Counted from the stretch's first letter, positions 32,634 to 45,662 are shown. The stretch is 64,000 nucleotides of DNA from Protoeuglena noctilucae (GCA_958009085.1 OY253670.1:1633694-1697693); one strand, 5' to 3'. The notes: generated by a model not told the origin, from the sequence alone. A program made the numbers and translations.

Positions 32634-35600
32634 TCACACCTTGGCCGTCTTGGGCCTCACGGGCGTCCCCTTGGGCCCCGCGCCCGGCCCCTTGGAGCTG
32701 GGTCGCTTGGCGGGGGAGGGCGCGGCAGCGATGGCCGCCTTGGAGCTCGTGGGGCGGCCCACGGTGGTGCTGTTCACCTGGGGACAGCCGCGAAGGGGTA
32801 GTGGGTCTCGCAAATGCACACTAAGCACACTAAGCACACAGCCCACGCCTCCCCATCTGCTGGAAGCACACAAGCCCACGCACACACACACCGCCCCAGC
32901 CACCGCCCCCCCCCTCGCCTTGGCCGCGAACTCCATGGAGCACTTGGTCTCCTGGGCCGACCGCACGGCCGGGCTGACGTTGACGAACATGAGCGTCTTG
33001 GCCTCCCCCTCCAGCGCTGGCTTGAGGAGCCAGGTGAGCTTGGAGGAGCGGTAGTTGACGTGGGCGCGCCCGTTCTGCGCCCGCGCCACCATCTGCTGGA
33101 AGCACGTCTTGACCGCCGACAGGGAGGCGTTAATGGACACGGCCTCGCCCCGGCGCTCCCCCTCGGCCAGCGAGTCCTTGAGGCGCTCGCTGCCCGCCAG
33201 GTCCACCATGTTGAGGCTGCTCTTGAACCGCACGCCCAGCTCGTCGTTGCGGCCCTCGATCCACAGCACGAACACGCTGTGCGACCGCGACGACCGCTCG
33301 TTCATGGCCGTGGCCGCCACGCTCCGCTGCGCCATGGCCCGCTCCACCAGCGCCTGCACTTCCCCCTCCGACGCCACCTCCACCACCGCGCAGTTGGTCA
33401 GCGTGGTGTCCTTGTCGAACTCGTCGTGCTGCACCTCGATGCGCTCCCCCTTGCGGCCGTGCGGGTCCCCCAGCAGGTCCCGGTACTCCTCCATGTAGAT
33501 CTCCAGCATGGAGACACGCATGCGGTACTCCCAGCCCTGCAGGCGCAGGGACTCGCTCTGCCGGAACACCTGGGCCATGGCCCTGGGGGATGGGGGGGGA
33601 GGGCAGCGAGTCAGCTATGCATATCTCTATCCAGTCTCCCTGTCATGACTGCCTCCCTGATAGCTACTTTTCATGTCTCGTCCCATCTCATCCCCTCTAT
33701 CCCGCATCCCTCCACGACCCCCCCAGGTCCCACCTGGGGATGGTGCCCGGGTCCTCCGGCGTCCCCATCATGGTGTGCGTCTTGCCAGACCCCGTCTGCC
33801 CGTACGCGAACACGCACACGCGGTACCCGTCCAGCGCTGACTGCACCAGCTGAGACATCTCCTCGAACACCGCCTCCTGGGACGCCCCGGGGCGGAAGAC
33901 GCGGTCGAAGCAGAACTCGTGGCGCTGCTCGCGGTCGTTCCTGATGACAAGGGGGTGGGGGGAGGGCGGTCGCGCTCAGTGCCACGACTTGCGTGCCCCT
34001 GCTTCACGGCAGCAACCCTCTCTCACTACACATGCCTCAACGACGCTCATCCCCCTCATCCCCCACCTGGTATACTTGAGCTCCAGCGCCGTGTCCCTCC
34101 TCTCCATGTCCTCGTAGTAATCCACCGCGCACTCCTCCGAGTCCCCCGCGCCGTCCCCCGCCCCCTCGGCGTGCAGGGGGCGCACGCGGCAGAAGACGCG
34201 GATGTTGCCGCGCAGGTCCTGGATGACGTTGTGCAGGCGGCGGCGGTGCGTCTCGGCCTCCTGGAGACTGCGGGGGGCAGGCGCGCAGGGACACGGGGTG
34301 AGGGCCGTGGCAGGTCACGCAGTCCGGCAGGCAAGGGGCGCCAGGGGACCCCTCACCTCTTGCGCAGGGTGTGGGTCTGCTGCTCCAGGTCCCTGCACCT
34401 CGACTGCAGCGTCGCCGTCCCCTCCTCGCTGCGCACCGCCGCCTCCCGGCTCATCCGCGACTGCGCCGTCAGCACCTCCACCTCCCGGCGCAGGCTGGCG
34501 ATCAGCTGTGCCTGGTCGCCGGACGTGCTCTGCAGCTCCTGGCGCTTCCGACGCAGCTCCGCCAGCTCCTCCTCCAGCGACCGGTACATGCCTGCGGGTG
34601 GGGCAAAGCAGCGCTACTGGGTTGGGTGGGCGGCACTGAATAGAGGCCAGCGTGGCGCTTTCTCCAAAGATCTCCCTCCCTCACCTTGCCACCGCTGCAG
34701 CTCCTCCGTGGCCGCCGCCAGCTCCCCCGCCAGCCTCTCCCGCTCCGTGGTCGCCTCGTGCAGCTCCCGCATCTGCGTCTGCGCCTCCCCACGTGCGCGC
34801 TGAAGGGAGGCCTCCAGGGACGCGGCGCGCTCCTGGGCCTCGGCGGCGGCCGCGGACAGAGCCTCGCGGTCGCGGCGGGCAGTCTCACGGACCACCTGCG
34901 GGGGTGGCGGGGCAAGGCATGGAGCGGGTCTGTGTCTCGCCCTTCCCTCGACGCTCCCGGGGTTGCCCCCGCCGCTTCTCACCTCCCTCTCCGCCCGCGC
35001 CTCATCCGCCGCCCGCTGCGCCGCCCCCAGCTCCTCCCTCAGCCGCCGCGCCTCATCCCCCGCGCGCTCGGCTGCCGCCCGCGCTTCGGCCGCCGCGCCG
35101 CGCAGGTCCGCCGCCTGGCACTGCGACTGGTGGAGCTGCTCCTCCAGGGATGCGCGCTGGGACTGCGGGGGGCGCCGAACGGTGTGTCGCTTCACACACA
35201 CCTGCGCATCTGCGCACACCTGCGCACCCATCCCAGCCTGTTAGGCATCTTCCCAACCCGCGCTCGTCCCTCACCGCGTGGGCCTCCCTCGCCGCCCCCA
35301 GCCGCTCCTCCGCCGCCTCCGCCCGCTGCCGCAGGGACCCCAGGTCGCCCTCGGCCGCGGCGCGCCTCTTCTCCGCCTCCTCCGCCCGCACCCGCATCGC
35401 CGCGGCCTCCTCTCCCGCCACCGCCGCCCGCGACCGCGCCTCGGCCGCCTCCTCCACCGCCGCCGCCGCCCTCGCCCTCGCCCCCGCCTCCTGCTCCTCC
35501 ACCCGGCGCGCGTGCTCCTGCACGCTGCGGGCCAGCTCCTGCGCCCGGTCCGCCACGCCGCGCGCCTGCCGCGCCTCCTCCCTCTCTGCGGCCGCCTCCT

Positions 35601-36814
35601 CCCGGGCAGCCAGCGCCTCGGCCGCCCGCTCGCGCAGGGACACCTCTAGCTCCGACTGAGGGCAGGGACAGGGGCAGGGTTAGCCACACGGTCACGGCAT
35701 GCCTTGACATCCGCAGTTGCGAGTATGGCCAGCATGGCACGCACAGGGCACACCGTGTCACCCCTGCCTTCTGCAGGATTTCCAGGGAGTGCACCCACGC
35801 CCCCTCACCTGCCGGGCCCGCGCCTCGTCCGCCGCTTTCTGCGCCGCCCTCTCCCGCTCCTCCGCCTCCCCCAGCCGCCCCCTCGCCGCGTCCAGCGCCT
35901 CCTGCCTCGCCTCCGCGTCCGCCTGCGCCTGGTCAGCTGTGGCCTGGAGCGCCGCCACACGAGCCTGGAGCACCACCACCTCGCCCTGCAGGGGGAGGAC
36001 ACGAGCAATCCGGCACCCCCGCGTGCTGCCAGACAACCCCTGCACTGCCAAGCCTTGCCTTTCATGCGCTGCCTCACCTCCAGGCGGGTGACGGTGGCGC
36101 GGCTGGCCTCCCCCGCGCGCTCCAGCTCGGCCCTCAGCCACCGCACGCACGCCCGCGTCTTCTTCAGCAGCGGCATCGCCTGCGCCAGCTTGTCCTTGTG
36201 GTCGAACTTCTTCCCCGTCACCTTGGCCGCCAGCAGGTCGTCCACGGTGAGGCCCTCCACGCGGGAGATCTGCGGGGGAAGCGCGGGGTTGTCAGCAGTG
36301 CGCAGCGCAGTGCGCAGTCAGGGGCCCCGCCACGCCGCGGCCCTCGCCTCCAGCCACTCGTCCGCCACCGCCGCGCCGTTCACGGGCGCGTCCTCGCACG
36401 ACGTCGTGTGGACCACCGCCGCGCTTCTCTTCGGCGCGGGGGGCTTCAGAGGCGTCGACTGCGTGTTAGGTACCGGCTCCTTCCGCTTCTGGCCGGGCGA
36501 GGCCGCGGGTCCCGGGGCCTGCAAGAGCGGAAGTGACGGGCTCCGTCGCGTCAGGTGAAGCGCTGAAAACCGGCACGGCCGCTTGAACCGCTTGCTAGGG
36601 CGATCGACATGCCGCGAAACGGTCGACATGCGGCCCGGGACGCGCCCTGCCGGGTGCGGGGCGAGGGCACCCCCGTTGTTGCCCCGGGGCGCCCCGGGCC
36701 GGTCACGTCAAGCAGCCATCCGGGATTCCAGCGAGACCAGCAACTCACGTTTTCATCTTTTTCACCGAGCACCACCTCGGTGGGCTGCTGAAGGCGCGAG
36801 CGCCGCGGCAGCAT
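32634..36814 (-). CDS. Kinesin-14 (C-terminal motor, minus-end directed)
   Basis: The probable first exon [20 protein letters not shown] (36814) splices to a basic Pro-rich tail with NLS-like KRK and PKR ([20 protein letters not shown]). The conserved-looking [20 protein letters not shown] and about 500 residues of Ala/Arg/Glu-rich coiled coil follow. The C-terminal motor has [32 protein letters not shown]-loop [10 protein letters not shown], switch [12 protein letters not shown] and switch [10 protein letters not shown]. Switch II is followed by a divergent [16 protein letters not shown] where most kinesins have INKSLSxLGxVI. It ends in a basic tail ([12 protein letters not shown]). Motor position and layout match Ncd/KIFC1-type spindle kinesins. 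Introns at 36347 and 32918 have GC donors. Confidence 0.9.
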
Positions 36815-37418
36815 CGTCGGCTGCCCCCAAAATCGAATTCCGCACGATGGGGGGCGATGCTATCGCTGTTCTGGAAGTGCCGAGTGGTTATGCGGCTGGA
36901 GACCCGGGAAGAGCGCGGAAAGCAAGTCCGTTGGCTCGGGTAGGTCACTTGCACCATGACCAGGGTTGCCCAAGCGCCGCATCCACGACACGGCATCCGC
37001 AAAACGCATCATGTTCATGTGAAGGGTATGTGTATGATACCACAGGACGTGTCCGACGCCTGATTGTGGAGAACCGGGAGCAGCCCCACTCCATCCAAGG
37101 TCACGCAGGCCTCTCGTGGTGCCCGGTCCATCTCGGCGACCTGAACTAGGAGTCTGCAAGCGAGACATAACCATAAATTCGCCTCGCTTACACGGCGGCA
37201 CCTATATCCCCGCAATTGCAAGCGACTGAGGGTCGGGGCAAAGGGCGAGTGGCGTGCGCGTGCTCGCGTCAGCTGAGCGCTCGTTTGGCGACGTCGTGGT
37301 ATGTGCGAGGACATACTCCATGCGATGTTACCTCCGGCTCATCCGTAAGTGCTCTCGCCCGCAGGCGTCGCCCGCCCGGCGACCAAACGGCGGGCACTCT
37401 GTTGCAGCCGCGCGCGCG
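36815..37418. other. Divergent intergenic region
   Basis: About 600 nt between kinesin-14 (minus) and the next plus-strand gene. No gene or clear core promoter was recognised. Confidence 0.45.
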
Positions 37419-39327
37419 ATGGAGGAGGACGAGGAGTGCGAAGGATTCCGCGTTGAGTACGAGGACAGCTCGAGCGTCCGATCGGGGGCGGCGCGCGATG
37501 GCGGAAGGCGCTCCGCCGCAGGTGCCCAGCCTGCCCCGCCTGCCCTGCCTATGCACGTGCTTGTATCCGCCCGTGCCCCCCGCCTCATGCCCCCGCCCGC
37601 CCCCTCCGCGCCTGCAGGAGCCCTGCGGCCGCGCCGCGCTGCCCCCTCGCCCCTCGAGGGTTTACCCAGCAGCCAGGAGGACCCCCGCCCCTTCCCCGCG
37701 CCTGCCCCGGGCTTCCCCGCCCCCGAGGACCTCCTGGCCCACGCGAGGGGCATCCTGGAGGGACTGCAGGGGGAGGAGCCTCCCGGCGGCACCCCGGACG
37801 TCGCCCCTGCGGCGCCATCCACGCGTGAGACGGGGGTGCATGCGGTGGAGGGGCGGTCAGAGAGCAAGCGCCCTGTCCCGCCGGCACTGACTCGCGTGGC
37901 GGCGGCGACGGTGACGGCAGCGCCAGGGTCGCCGCGACACGAGCCCCCGCCCCAGACGCCTCAGCCCGGCACGCGCTCTGCCCCCGGTGAGCGTGGACGC
38001 AGTGGTGGCGTGTAGCAGAGAGTGCTGCACAGGTATGAGTGTGTTCTCTGTGCGGGATGCTTTTCCCCCCTTTCTCCACGCAGCCGTGCAGCCCCGCCCC
38101 CCACCAACCACCCGTGGCGGCCGCAAGCGCAAGGCTCCCCAGGAGCACCCCCTCTACGGGAACCCCAGGGCGGGGAGGGGCAGAGGCGAGTCGGCCAACG
38201 CGTCACTTGTTTGCCTGTCACATACCCCCTGCTCCCTATCCCACATGCCTCTCCCCCACCCCAGGCCGCTCCCCACGACAGACGGGGTCGCCCCCGGGGT
38301 TCTCCATCCGACGCCCAGCAGCGCCCGTGCCACCCGGCGCCCCCGCCACTGTGGCCGCGGCCCTGCGCGCGGCGGCGGCGTCCCCTGCCGGGGGAGCGGG
38401 TGCGGGCGGGGCGGGTGTCGTGGGCCGAGCCACGGCGGTGCAGCGAATGATAGAGGGGGCGGGCGGTGGATGGGACGGGGGTGCCGACGAGGTGGAGGGG
38501 GGCCTGGCAGCTGAGGAGGACGTGGGGCGAGGGCAGGCGCACACCCCAGACACGGCCGCTGCCCCGGCCGGGGGTGCGGGGGCACCCTCTGCCATGCGAC
38601 ACTTCCTGCGGGTGCGATGGCCAGCATGCGCATGGAAGCGACACCTGTTCGTCGCATACAGCCTCGATCTGTGACCCTGCGCTCCCCTCCCCCAGGTCAT
38701 TGGCGAACAGGCCGGCCCCTCGGCCGCCCCACCCGCGCCCCGCCGTGCGCGTGGGCCGGCGAGGGGAGGCGGCCCGGGGTCGCTGGTGCAGCAGATGCGG
38801 CACGCCATCGAGAGGGCAGGGCGAGGGGACGGTGACCGCCTGCCCCACCTCTGTTGTTGCTGCCGCTGCCTTTGTCGCACTCGCACCCCATGCCCCACCC
38901 TGCCCCGCCTCTGCCTCTGCCCCCAGGGTCACCTCCCCCCGCCCCTCTCCCCGCCGCCCCCCGCGTCCGCGTCCTCTCCGCCACCCGGGCCCTGGGAGTG
39001 TGGCTCCTGGCGTGCGTGGGGGAGTCGGGGGCCGCCCCTGCCGAGGCCGACCTGGGTGCCCCCGGCATGGAGCCCGGCAGCGCGGCCCTGGGGGAGCTGC
39101 CGCTGGGGGCCAGCATGGCGCCTGCCAGGCCATCGCCGGGGTGGGAGGGCGGGGCCTCGTGGGGCGCCGAGGGGCGCGGGTGCGCGGTGGTGGTGCTGGA
39201 TGCGGTGGGGGACGCCGCGGGGGTGGCGCCGGGGGCGCGGCTGGAGCTGCGGGGGCCGCTGTGCGTGGCGCGGGGGGAGGGCGAGGACCCGCCCGTGCTG
39301 CTGGCGCTGGCGGCAGTGTGCGTCTGA
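37419..39327 (+). CDS. Unrecognised low-complexity protein with C-terminal beta-rich domain
   Basis: Start MEEDEECEGFRVEYEDSSSV. A long Pro/Ala/Arg-rich region contains PRPFPAPAPGFPAPEDLLAH and ARGILEGLQGEE. Spliced exons then give GGRKRKAPQEHPLYGNP (NLS-like), PPGFSIRRPA, GGPGSLVQQMRHAIERA and finally a compact domain VRVLSATRALGVWLLACVGE to GCAVVVLDAVGDAAG and LLALAAVCV, with stop at 39327. The last domain alternates hydrophobic strands and glycine turns, compatible with an OB-like or small beta barrel, but I cannot assign a family. The intron at 38186 needs a GC donor (RGR|SPRQTG). The one at 38821 could use GC, or a GT 10 nt further on with the frame kept. A nuclear role is a guess from the basic motif. 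Confidence 0.55.
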
Positions 39328-39413
39328 CGCAGTCGCACGCAGGACAGCGCAGGGGTGTCTGTGCTTGACACAGTCGCATTCAAGCAGGGTCGGGCAATGC
39401 AGACATCTACGCG

Positions 39414-41025
39414 TCAGTTGAGGGCGTCCCCCTCGCTGGGCCTCGCCATGCGCCCCGCCACGCTGATGCTCGCGGGCTGGGCCGACAGCACCAGCCCCTC
39501 CCCCTCGGCCCCCTCCTTCCCCCGCCTCCCCCGCGCCTCCCTCCCCGCCGACACGCGCGTGGCCGTGGCAGCTGCAGTCGCATTCGCCCCCGAGGCCGCC
39601 ACTGCGTTCAGGTCCTCTGCGGCAGCCCTGGCCGTCACGTCCTGGAGGGTGCGGGAGAGGGCCTCGAAGAAGCAGAAGAACACGGCGGAGTTGATGCCGT
39701 TGGAGATGGCACGGGGGCCAATGCCTGGGGGATGGGGGTAGGACAATGGGCGTAAGACTGTCAACTGCGCTGGCATGGCAAGGCGTGGCAAGGGGGTGGT
39801 TGCCGGGTCGCCATGGCCCTTATGTCTTACCTCGGAGGAACGCGCCGGCACCCCCCTGGCTCCACACGTTGGCCGCCGCCTGCACCATGCCCGGCCGCTG
39901 CGAGGCGTTGACCATCATGTTGGTCTTGACCACGTCCAGTGGGGTGGTGGCCGCGGCGGCAAAGGCACCCGCCACGGCGCCCATCGCGAAGTCCTCCTGT
40001 GGCGACGCCTGGCGCCCCTTGACCCTCCGGTGCAGCTGACGCTGTGGAGGCGAGAGAGAGGCATGCGATGAGCACGTGCCAGTCCATGCCATGCATGCTT
40101 GTGCATACTATGCGTACCACCGCACATCTCGCCCCCTGGTCTCACCAGGCTCTCGTAGGCTGCGAATTTGAATGCCATGTCCGGGATGTCCTCCAGCAGC
40201 GTGGGCACGAACCCCGTGAAGAGGCCCCGGGGCCCCACCGCGCGGAGGATGGACGAGGCGGCGTGACCGGCGCTGGGGTAGCGCCCCGCCTGCACGCTCC
40301 GGATGCACACCGCGATCGGCACCTTGACGAAGGAGCTGCCGGCCGCGGCGGCCGCCCCCGCCACGAACGCCACGGCCCAGGCGGGGGCGGAGGAGAAGGC
40401 ACGGCTGAGGGCGTTGTGCGCCGCGCCGTAACAGGCGAAGTAGGCCCCGATGGCGATCCCCGCGCCGGACGCCGCCCCCACCACCCCAGAGTAGAGGGAC
40501 GCCACGCGGGGGAGGGCGCGGCCCAGGGCGTCGCGCACACCTGCCCCGGCCAGGGGCGGGGTGACGAGCTGCGGGACCTTGGAGGAGCCGGCGCTGGAGC
40601 CGGACTGCATGCGGACCTTGATGGTGTCGATGGGGTGGATGGTCGACTGGGACGCCGCCCGCGCCAGGGCACCCGCCAGCACATCCGACGCGGGCTTCTC
40701 CCCGCTGCGTGGAGGGGGCAGGGGGCGGTGAGCGGGGCGGGGCTGGGGCGGACCCACCCGGTGCGGCGTCAGCTGACGGGGCATCGTGCGCTCACCTGGC
40801 CGGCGACGGGGTGCCCGCCTTGGCGTCCGCGGCAGCCGTGGCGGTCATCGCCGCGAGCGCCGCCCCTCTTCGCCGCCTGCGCCCCCCCGGCAGGACGCTG
40901 CGCCGGGCGCGGTCCAGGTGGCTGGCGAGGGCCGAGAGGGGGCCCGGGCTGGCCTCACAACTGCCGCCCCGGGAGGCGAGGGGCGTGAGCGCTCCCCCGG
41001 CGTCGGAAGCGGCAGTCCTCCCCAT
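39414..41025 (-). CDS. Mitochondrial carrier (SLC25) family transporter
   Basis: Start MGRTAASDAGGALTPLASRG; a basic extension (PGGRRRRRGAALAA) precedes the carrier. Three carrier repeats are recognisable. The first contains STIHPIDTIKVRMQ (Px[DE]xx[KR] signature), the second SSFVKVPIAVCIRSVQAG (degenerate) with FVPTLLEDIPDMAFKFAAYE, and the third AAATTPLDVVKTNMMVNASQ then GIGPRAISNGINSAVFFCFF. An Ala-rich hydrophilic tail ends at 39414. The family exchanges metabolites across the inner mitochondrial or plastid membrane. IHPIDTIKVRMQ and the layout recall S-adenosylmethionine carriers, but the substrate cannot be read from motifs alone. Exons are joined by GT-AG introns at about 40036-40146 and 39728-39829, with the first intron near 40706-40796. 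Confidence 0.85.
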
Positions 41026-42407
41026 GCAGCACTCGATTTCTGAGCGGGACAGGAGGCGGCGGCGGCGTCAGGACGGGCGGCGCGAGGGCATGGCAGGTGC
41101 GGCTGTGCTTGTGCAGGGGCCCCCGGCGGTCTGCGGGCCCCCGGGACGGCCCGGGGCAGCGAGAGCTCGAAACCGGCTACGACCATGAGATCTAGGGAGC
41201 AGCGAGCAGGGCGGGGCCCTCAAAGCCGCCGGATTCGCGGCCTGCCAACGAGCCCCCTGGACAGCCCCCGCGCGGCCGAGTCGCTGAAAAAAGCGCCTCC
41301 CCCGATCGTCCAGCGCTCAAAATATAACGCCTGCACTCCGCGCAGTGGCGCGATTCCGAGAAAGCGCACCGCGCGGATACCGCGGCGAAATTGAGGGGAC
41401 GCGATGGAAACGCGCGAGCCCTCGCCCCCTGCACCCAGCACCGTGTGCGCTGCGCAAGACCGGTCTCTCAAAGCGACGTGGCCACGTCGCGACGGTCGGA
41501 AAGGGGGGATCGCCGCGTGGGGGGACGCCTTCAACGGGCGACCGGTCCCCGGGCGCACAAACGCGATCGCCCGGCGCGCACTCGCTAGACGAACGTCCCA
41601 AGGCCTGAATGCAGCGCGGGCGATGACGCATCACGCTCACCCTGCGGAAAAGTCGCTCAATTCGCTGGGCCCCACAAGTGTGCGAAAGACAGGAGAATGC
41701 GCAACTGCAAGGACAAAGCTGGTTCGTGTAACTGATGGACAGCCAGTCGTGGTTTGTCACTGAGGTCGTTCAAGAAGTTCGGGCAGGCCTTAAAACCCTA
41801 CCCAGCAGTGGGAGGGTCCCGGCCAACGAGCAAGGCTGCAAAACGCTGGTGTGGTGACTGCGGGACCGGGTCCGGCAGCAGCTCCAGCAGATCATGTGTT
41901 CAAACGTCGGGTCCGCAACAAACACGAGTGCGGGCCAAGACGCGAAGCCAGCGGGCGCCCAAGGGTGTCGTGGTCTGGAACAGCAAATGTCTCGCGCCAG
42001 CAATGCTGGCTAAACTCTCCAGCGCCGGGCAACGCGTGCCCGGCAGCGGTGGCGGGGGCGGCGGACATGAGAGGGAAGTGGGGACAGTGCGAGCCCGGCA
42101 GTTGCTGTGCCGGGCTCCCGCGCAACATGGGCGTACTCGGAATGCATCGACGGGCCACCGCGCGCCCGGCTGCCCATCCCGGGTGCGGTCGCTGCGGTGA
42201 CGGGGGGATGCGAACGGAGAGGGGTGGGGAAGGATCCTGTCACTTGTAAGCGCCCACGGGGAGGTCGGCGGCAGAGGGAGGGAAGGCGGGGTTGCGCCAG
42301 GGCGGGGCGCGGGCGACGTCCCTGCGAGCGACAAATGACGGACAGACGTCAGCACCCGCCACGCTGCCCCAGCCCCGCCTGCCCGGCACCCGCCCGCGTC
42401 CCCGCCC
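41026..42407. other. Intergenic about 1.4 kb, no gene recognised
   Basis: Between the GATA gene's 3' end and the carrier's 5' end, both on the minus strand. A TATA-like stretch (minus GTTATATTTTGAG, about 41319) sits about 300 nt upstream of the carrier start, too far to be a clear core promoter. No open frame shows family resemblance or splice support. Confidence 0.55.
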
Positions 42408-44476
42408 TCACTTGCGCCCGCTCGTCCCCTCCTCGCTCTCCTCGCTGTGCGCCTCGTGCACCGTGCCCGGCCGGCTGCTGTCGGCCTCCTGCGTCTCCTC
42501 GCTGGCCATGGCGCGGCTGCCCACGCTCAGGCCGCTGGGGGACACGCGGGAGAGGGGGCGGACGCGGGAGGACCCGGGAAGGGGGCCCGTGAAGAGGGGG
42601 AGCGCCCCCGGCGACGGCAGCAGCGCTGGCAGCCCCGCGCCCGGCTGAACCGCGCTCGGCCCCGTCTGCGTGCCCACCGTGGCGGTCGAGGCGCGCCAGG
42701 GGCCGGTGCCGGGCAGCGCCGACGCCCACGGCGGGCTCGGCGCCTCCGCGGGCCCCGCCTGCACCCCCTGGGACCGCGGCCGCGGGGCGGGCGTCGACCG
42801 TGTGGCCAGGCTGCGGCGGCTGGGGGCCACCTCCGTCTGCGGGCAACGGGGGAGAGGGCACTGAGCGCGGGGGCAGCGGCGCGCGCGTCGGCAGCTCGAG
42901 AAACCCCGGCCACCCTCGGTGACCCCGGCATGCGCGTCCCCCGCCCCCCCACCTGCGCCACCCCCGTGCACTGGGGCGACCCGCACTGTCCGCAGCGGTG
43001 CTTGGCCCCCGCGGCCCCGGGCACGGCGATGGACCCCCTGGCGATGCGCTCGACGGTGCCGAACCGCAGCCAGCGCGTGCCGCACGCGTTGCACAGCACG
43101 GGCTTGCAGGGGGGGCCCCGGCGCCACTGGGGGCTCTCGCGCGTCCCGCAGTGCGCGCAGGGGCCCAGCAGCTCCTGCCGCCACCGCCGCCGCCGCTTGG
43201 GCGTCCCCGGGTCCCCCGTCGCTGCCGGCTCCAGCCCCATGGTGGCGTCGTCGTCCGCCTGCCCCGCCTCGTCGTCGTGGCTAGAGATCTCCACGGCGTC
43301 CAGCAGCAGGAGCAGGCCCGAGGTGCGGTCGCGGTCGAAGTCCCCGGAGCGCCCGGACGACGCGTGCCCCGCCTTCACGTGCCCCTCCGAGTTGCGCTTC
43401 AGCCGTGCCAGTCCCGCGTCGGCCGAGTGGCGCACCAGGCGGCCCTCGCCGCGCAGGGGCTGGCCGGGGCCGCTCCCCGCCCCCGGCGCCGCCTCCAGCG
43501 CGCTCCCCCGCCCCCCCGGCACCGTCCCCGTCTCGCTCGACCGCCCCTCGGACCCCTCCCCCTTGGGGCGCCGAGGCCCAGACTCCTGCGCCGAAGGGGG
43601 GCGCCCGCCCACCAGCCCGCTCTGCCGCAGCATCGCGCTCATGCCGCGCGCCGACGCCCGCTGCGGCCGCAACCCCGCCCCCCGCGGCTCCCCGTCCGCC
43701 CCCGACCCCTGTCGCGTGCGGCGCGGGGGCAGCCCCCCCGGGCAGCCCCCGCCGGCCTGCAGCACCTCGCGGAGGTCCTCGAGGTTGCGCGCGGCCGAGG
43801 CCCGGCGCGGGTTGGCGGCCAGCACCAGGTCGAGGGGCGGGCGCCGGGCGGGGGCCCACAGGAGCAGCGTGGACCGCCCCGGCTCCCCCAGCAGCGACAG
43901 CCAGGCGGGGAGGGCCTGCGCGTGGTCGGGGCGGTCCACGAGGCGCAGCAGCCCCAGCGGCACGCCGGCCGCGTCCTCGATGACCGAGGGGTCCGACGCG
44001 CACGCCCCCGCCAGCGCGGCCCGGGTGCCCTGGGGCAGCGACGCCAGCCACGACAGGGCGCCGGGGCCGAGGAAGGCCGAGGCGGGCGCGGGGGTGAAGG
44101 GCTCACCCGAGGGGACGTAGCCAGGCACGGCGCCCACCGTGGCCAGCACGGCGTGGGCCAGCGAGAAGCGGTCCTGGGGTCTGCGGGGGTGGGTGGGGGG
44201 AGGGCCGGGTCGGAAGGGAGCGGGGAGCGGGCTGCGGTGCACGCATATCGACGGCAGACGCGGCGGGGGGGCGGCCCCGCGCTCGCACCCGAGTCCCTCC
44301 AAAGCCGCGGCGAGGCCGGCGTGGTCGACAGGTAGTGCCCGAGGCGGGTCGAAGACGAGGCCCATCTCCGCCTCAAGCGCGTCAAGGGCTTCCTGGGGAT
44401 CCATCACGCCGCCGCGCCCAGCGCTGGGGCCGGCCGCGGGGCCGGGCGGAGGGCCCGGGTCGCCCATCTGTCTCAC
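42408..44476 (-). CDS. GATA-type zinc-finger transcription factor
   Basis: A few large exons. The N-terminal region ([28 protein letters not shown]) continues with hydrophobic stretches ([37 protein letters not shown]) of no known family. A long Ser/Gly/Arg-rich linker follows. The GATA finger is [20 protein letters not shown] followed by [10 protein letters not shown]. It has the form C-x2-C-x18-C-x2-C and lies just after a basic [16 protein letters not shown] second short Cys cluster [14 protein letters not shown] lies about 27 residues after the finger. A Ser/Pro-rich tail ends [12 protein letters not shown] at 42408. GATA factors bind (A/T)GATA(A/G) in promoters; targets are unknown. Confidence 0.85.
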
Positions 44477-45662
44477 CCGTGGCCCCTCCAGCAGGCGCTA
44501 GGAACTGCGGTGCCGGTCGTCCGCTCTATGGATCTGACAGGTCCGCGTCTTCTCCACCGTCTCTACCCCGCTGAATGTCGCCCCGTCCGGGGACGCGCGC
44601 ATGACCGGAGGCTGCGCTTGGCTTGCCAAGTCGCTTCTGCGGGGACGAGGAGGCGTGTGCGCGCGTGCGCGAGCGGAGCACCGAAAGCGGGGCTGTGGAG
44701 GGCGCAGATGCGTCAGGCGGGACCCCCTCCGCCTCCGCGGCCTCGGTGCGATCCGCGAGTCCGCCCATTATGCAAGCACCCGAGGGCGGGGGCGACAAGG
44801 GGTGCGACACGGGGCAGCCCTGCTACAACCAATCCTCTAACGTGCGAGTTGTGAGCCCCGGGGCCCCGAGGGGCGAGGCCGCGGGGCAAGGGCAGAACGC
44901 ACAGGTTTACACGATATAGGCCACCCGAGGCTCCTTGACGAACGAAACTCTCTCAATATATACACGTTTGGTTGACAGACACGACCGCTGCCCGGGAGAC
45001 GGCGTCCAGGGCAGGCAGATCGCGGAGTTCGGGACGCGGCTCCCACGACTCGCCAGGTCACCTGGATGCTGGAGTCTGACGATCGTAGATGTGAGATGTG
45101 GCCCGCACGCAGGACCCTTTTCGCCCGCGTGCCGGGCCGCGTCCTGAAACGCTTTGTCTGATGGCGATTGAACTCCCCCGAAGCTGGACTGCGAGTCCCG
45201 GACAGCGGACTCACGCCTCGGAGATCTGTGTGGCAGGGGAAGGCTGCGGCTGACCGCTGGGTCAGCACGTTGGCGCGATTTTCGCAGGAGAGGAGCGCCG
45301 CAGTGGGGGATTCCAGTTCCACGACGGGAGCACGGGAGCCATGCCATTGCACGTTCACAGCGCGAGTGAACACGCATCGCTGCCATTAATGCAGCCGCGA
45401 TGCGGCACGCGGCATCTCTGCGGCCCGCAGCGGTCGCTGCCCTCTCTGCCCCGCCCTTGGCTGGCCCGCGGCACGCTCATCCGGTCTCCGCGACAAGGAT
45501 CCCTTCCAATACGGGCCTGGTGGAGAAAAGACGCTCCCGCTCCGGGCGCGGATGGCCCGGACGACACGGCGGTGCGTGCCAGCGTGCTCGGCTCGGCACG
45601 CTCTGCCCTGCCCACCCCAGGAGTCCCACCCAAGCCGCCGTGCGCCCCGACCGCAGGCCCTG
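44477..45662. other. Divergent intergenic region about 1.2 kb
   Basis: Between GATA (minus) and lipase (plus). It contains an AT-rich TCAATATATACACG at about 44952, but 700 nt from the lipase ATG. No gene recognised. Confidence 0.5.

Noticed and set aside
32814-33944. 376-codon plus-strand frame across the kinesin motor
   Set aside because: It is the reverse of the conserved kinesin motor domain and has His/Arg/Leu-rich antisense composition.
34686-36536. 616-codon plus-strand frame opposite the kinesin coiled coil
   Set aside because: Pro/Arg/Ala-rich antisense shadow of an Ala/Glu/Arg coiled coil.
42447-44120. 557-codon plus-strand frame opposite the GATA gene
   Set aside because: The minus strand encodes an intact GATA finger; this frame crosses the intron without splice logic.
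44950-44968. TATA-like CAATATATACACG as lipase promoter
   Set aside because: About 700 nt from the lipase ATG and no transcription start evidence.
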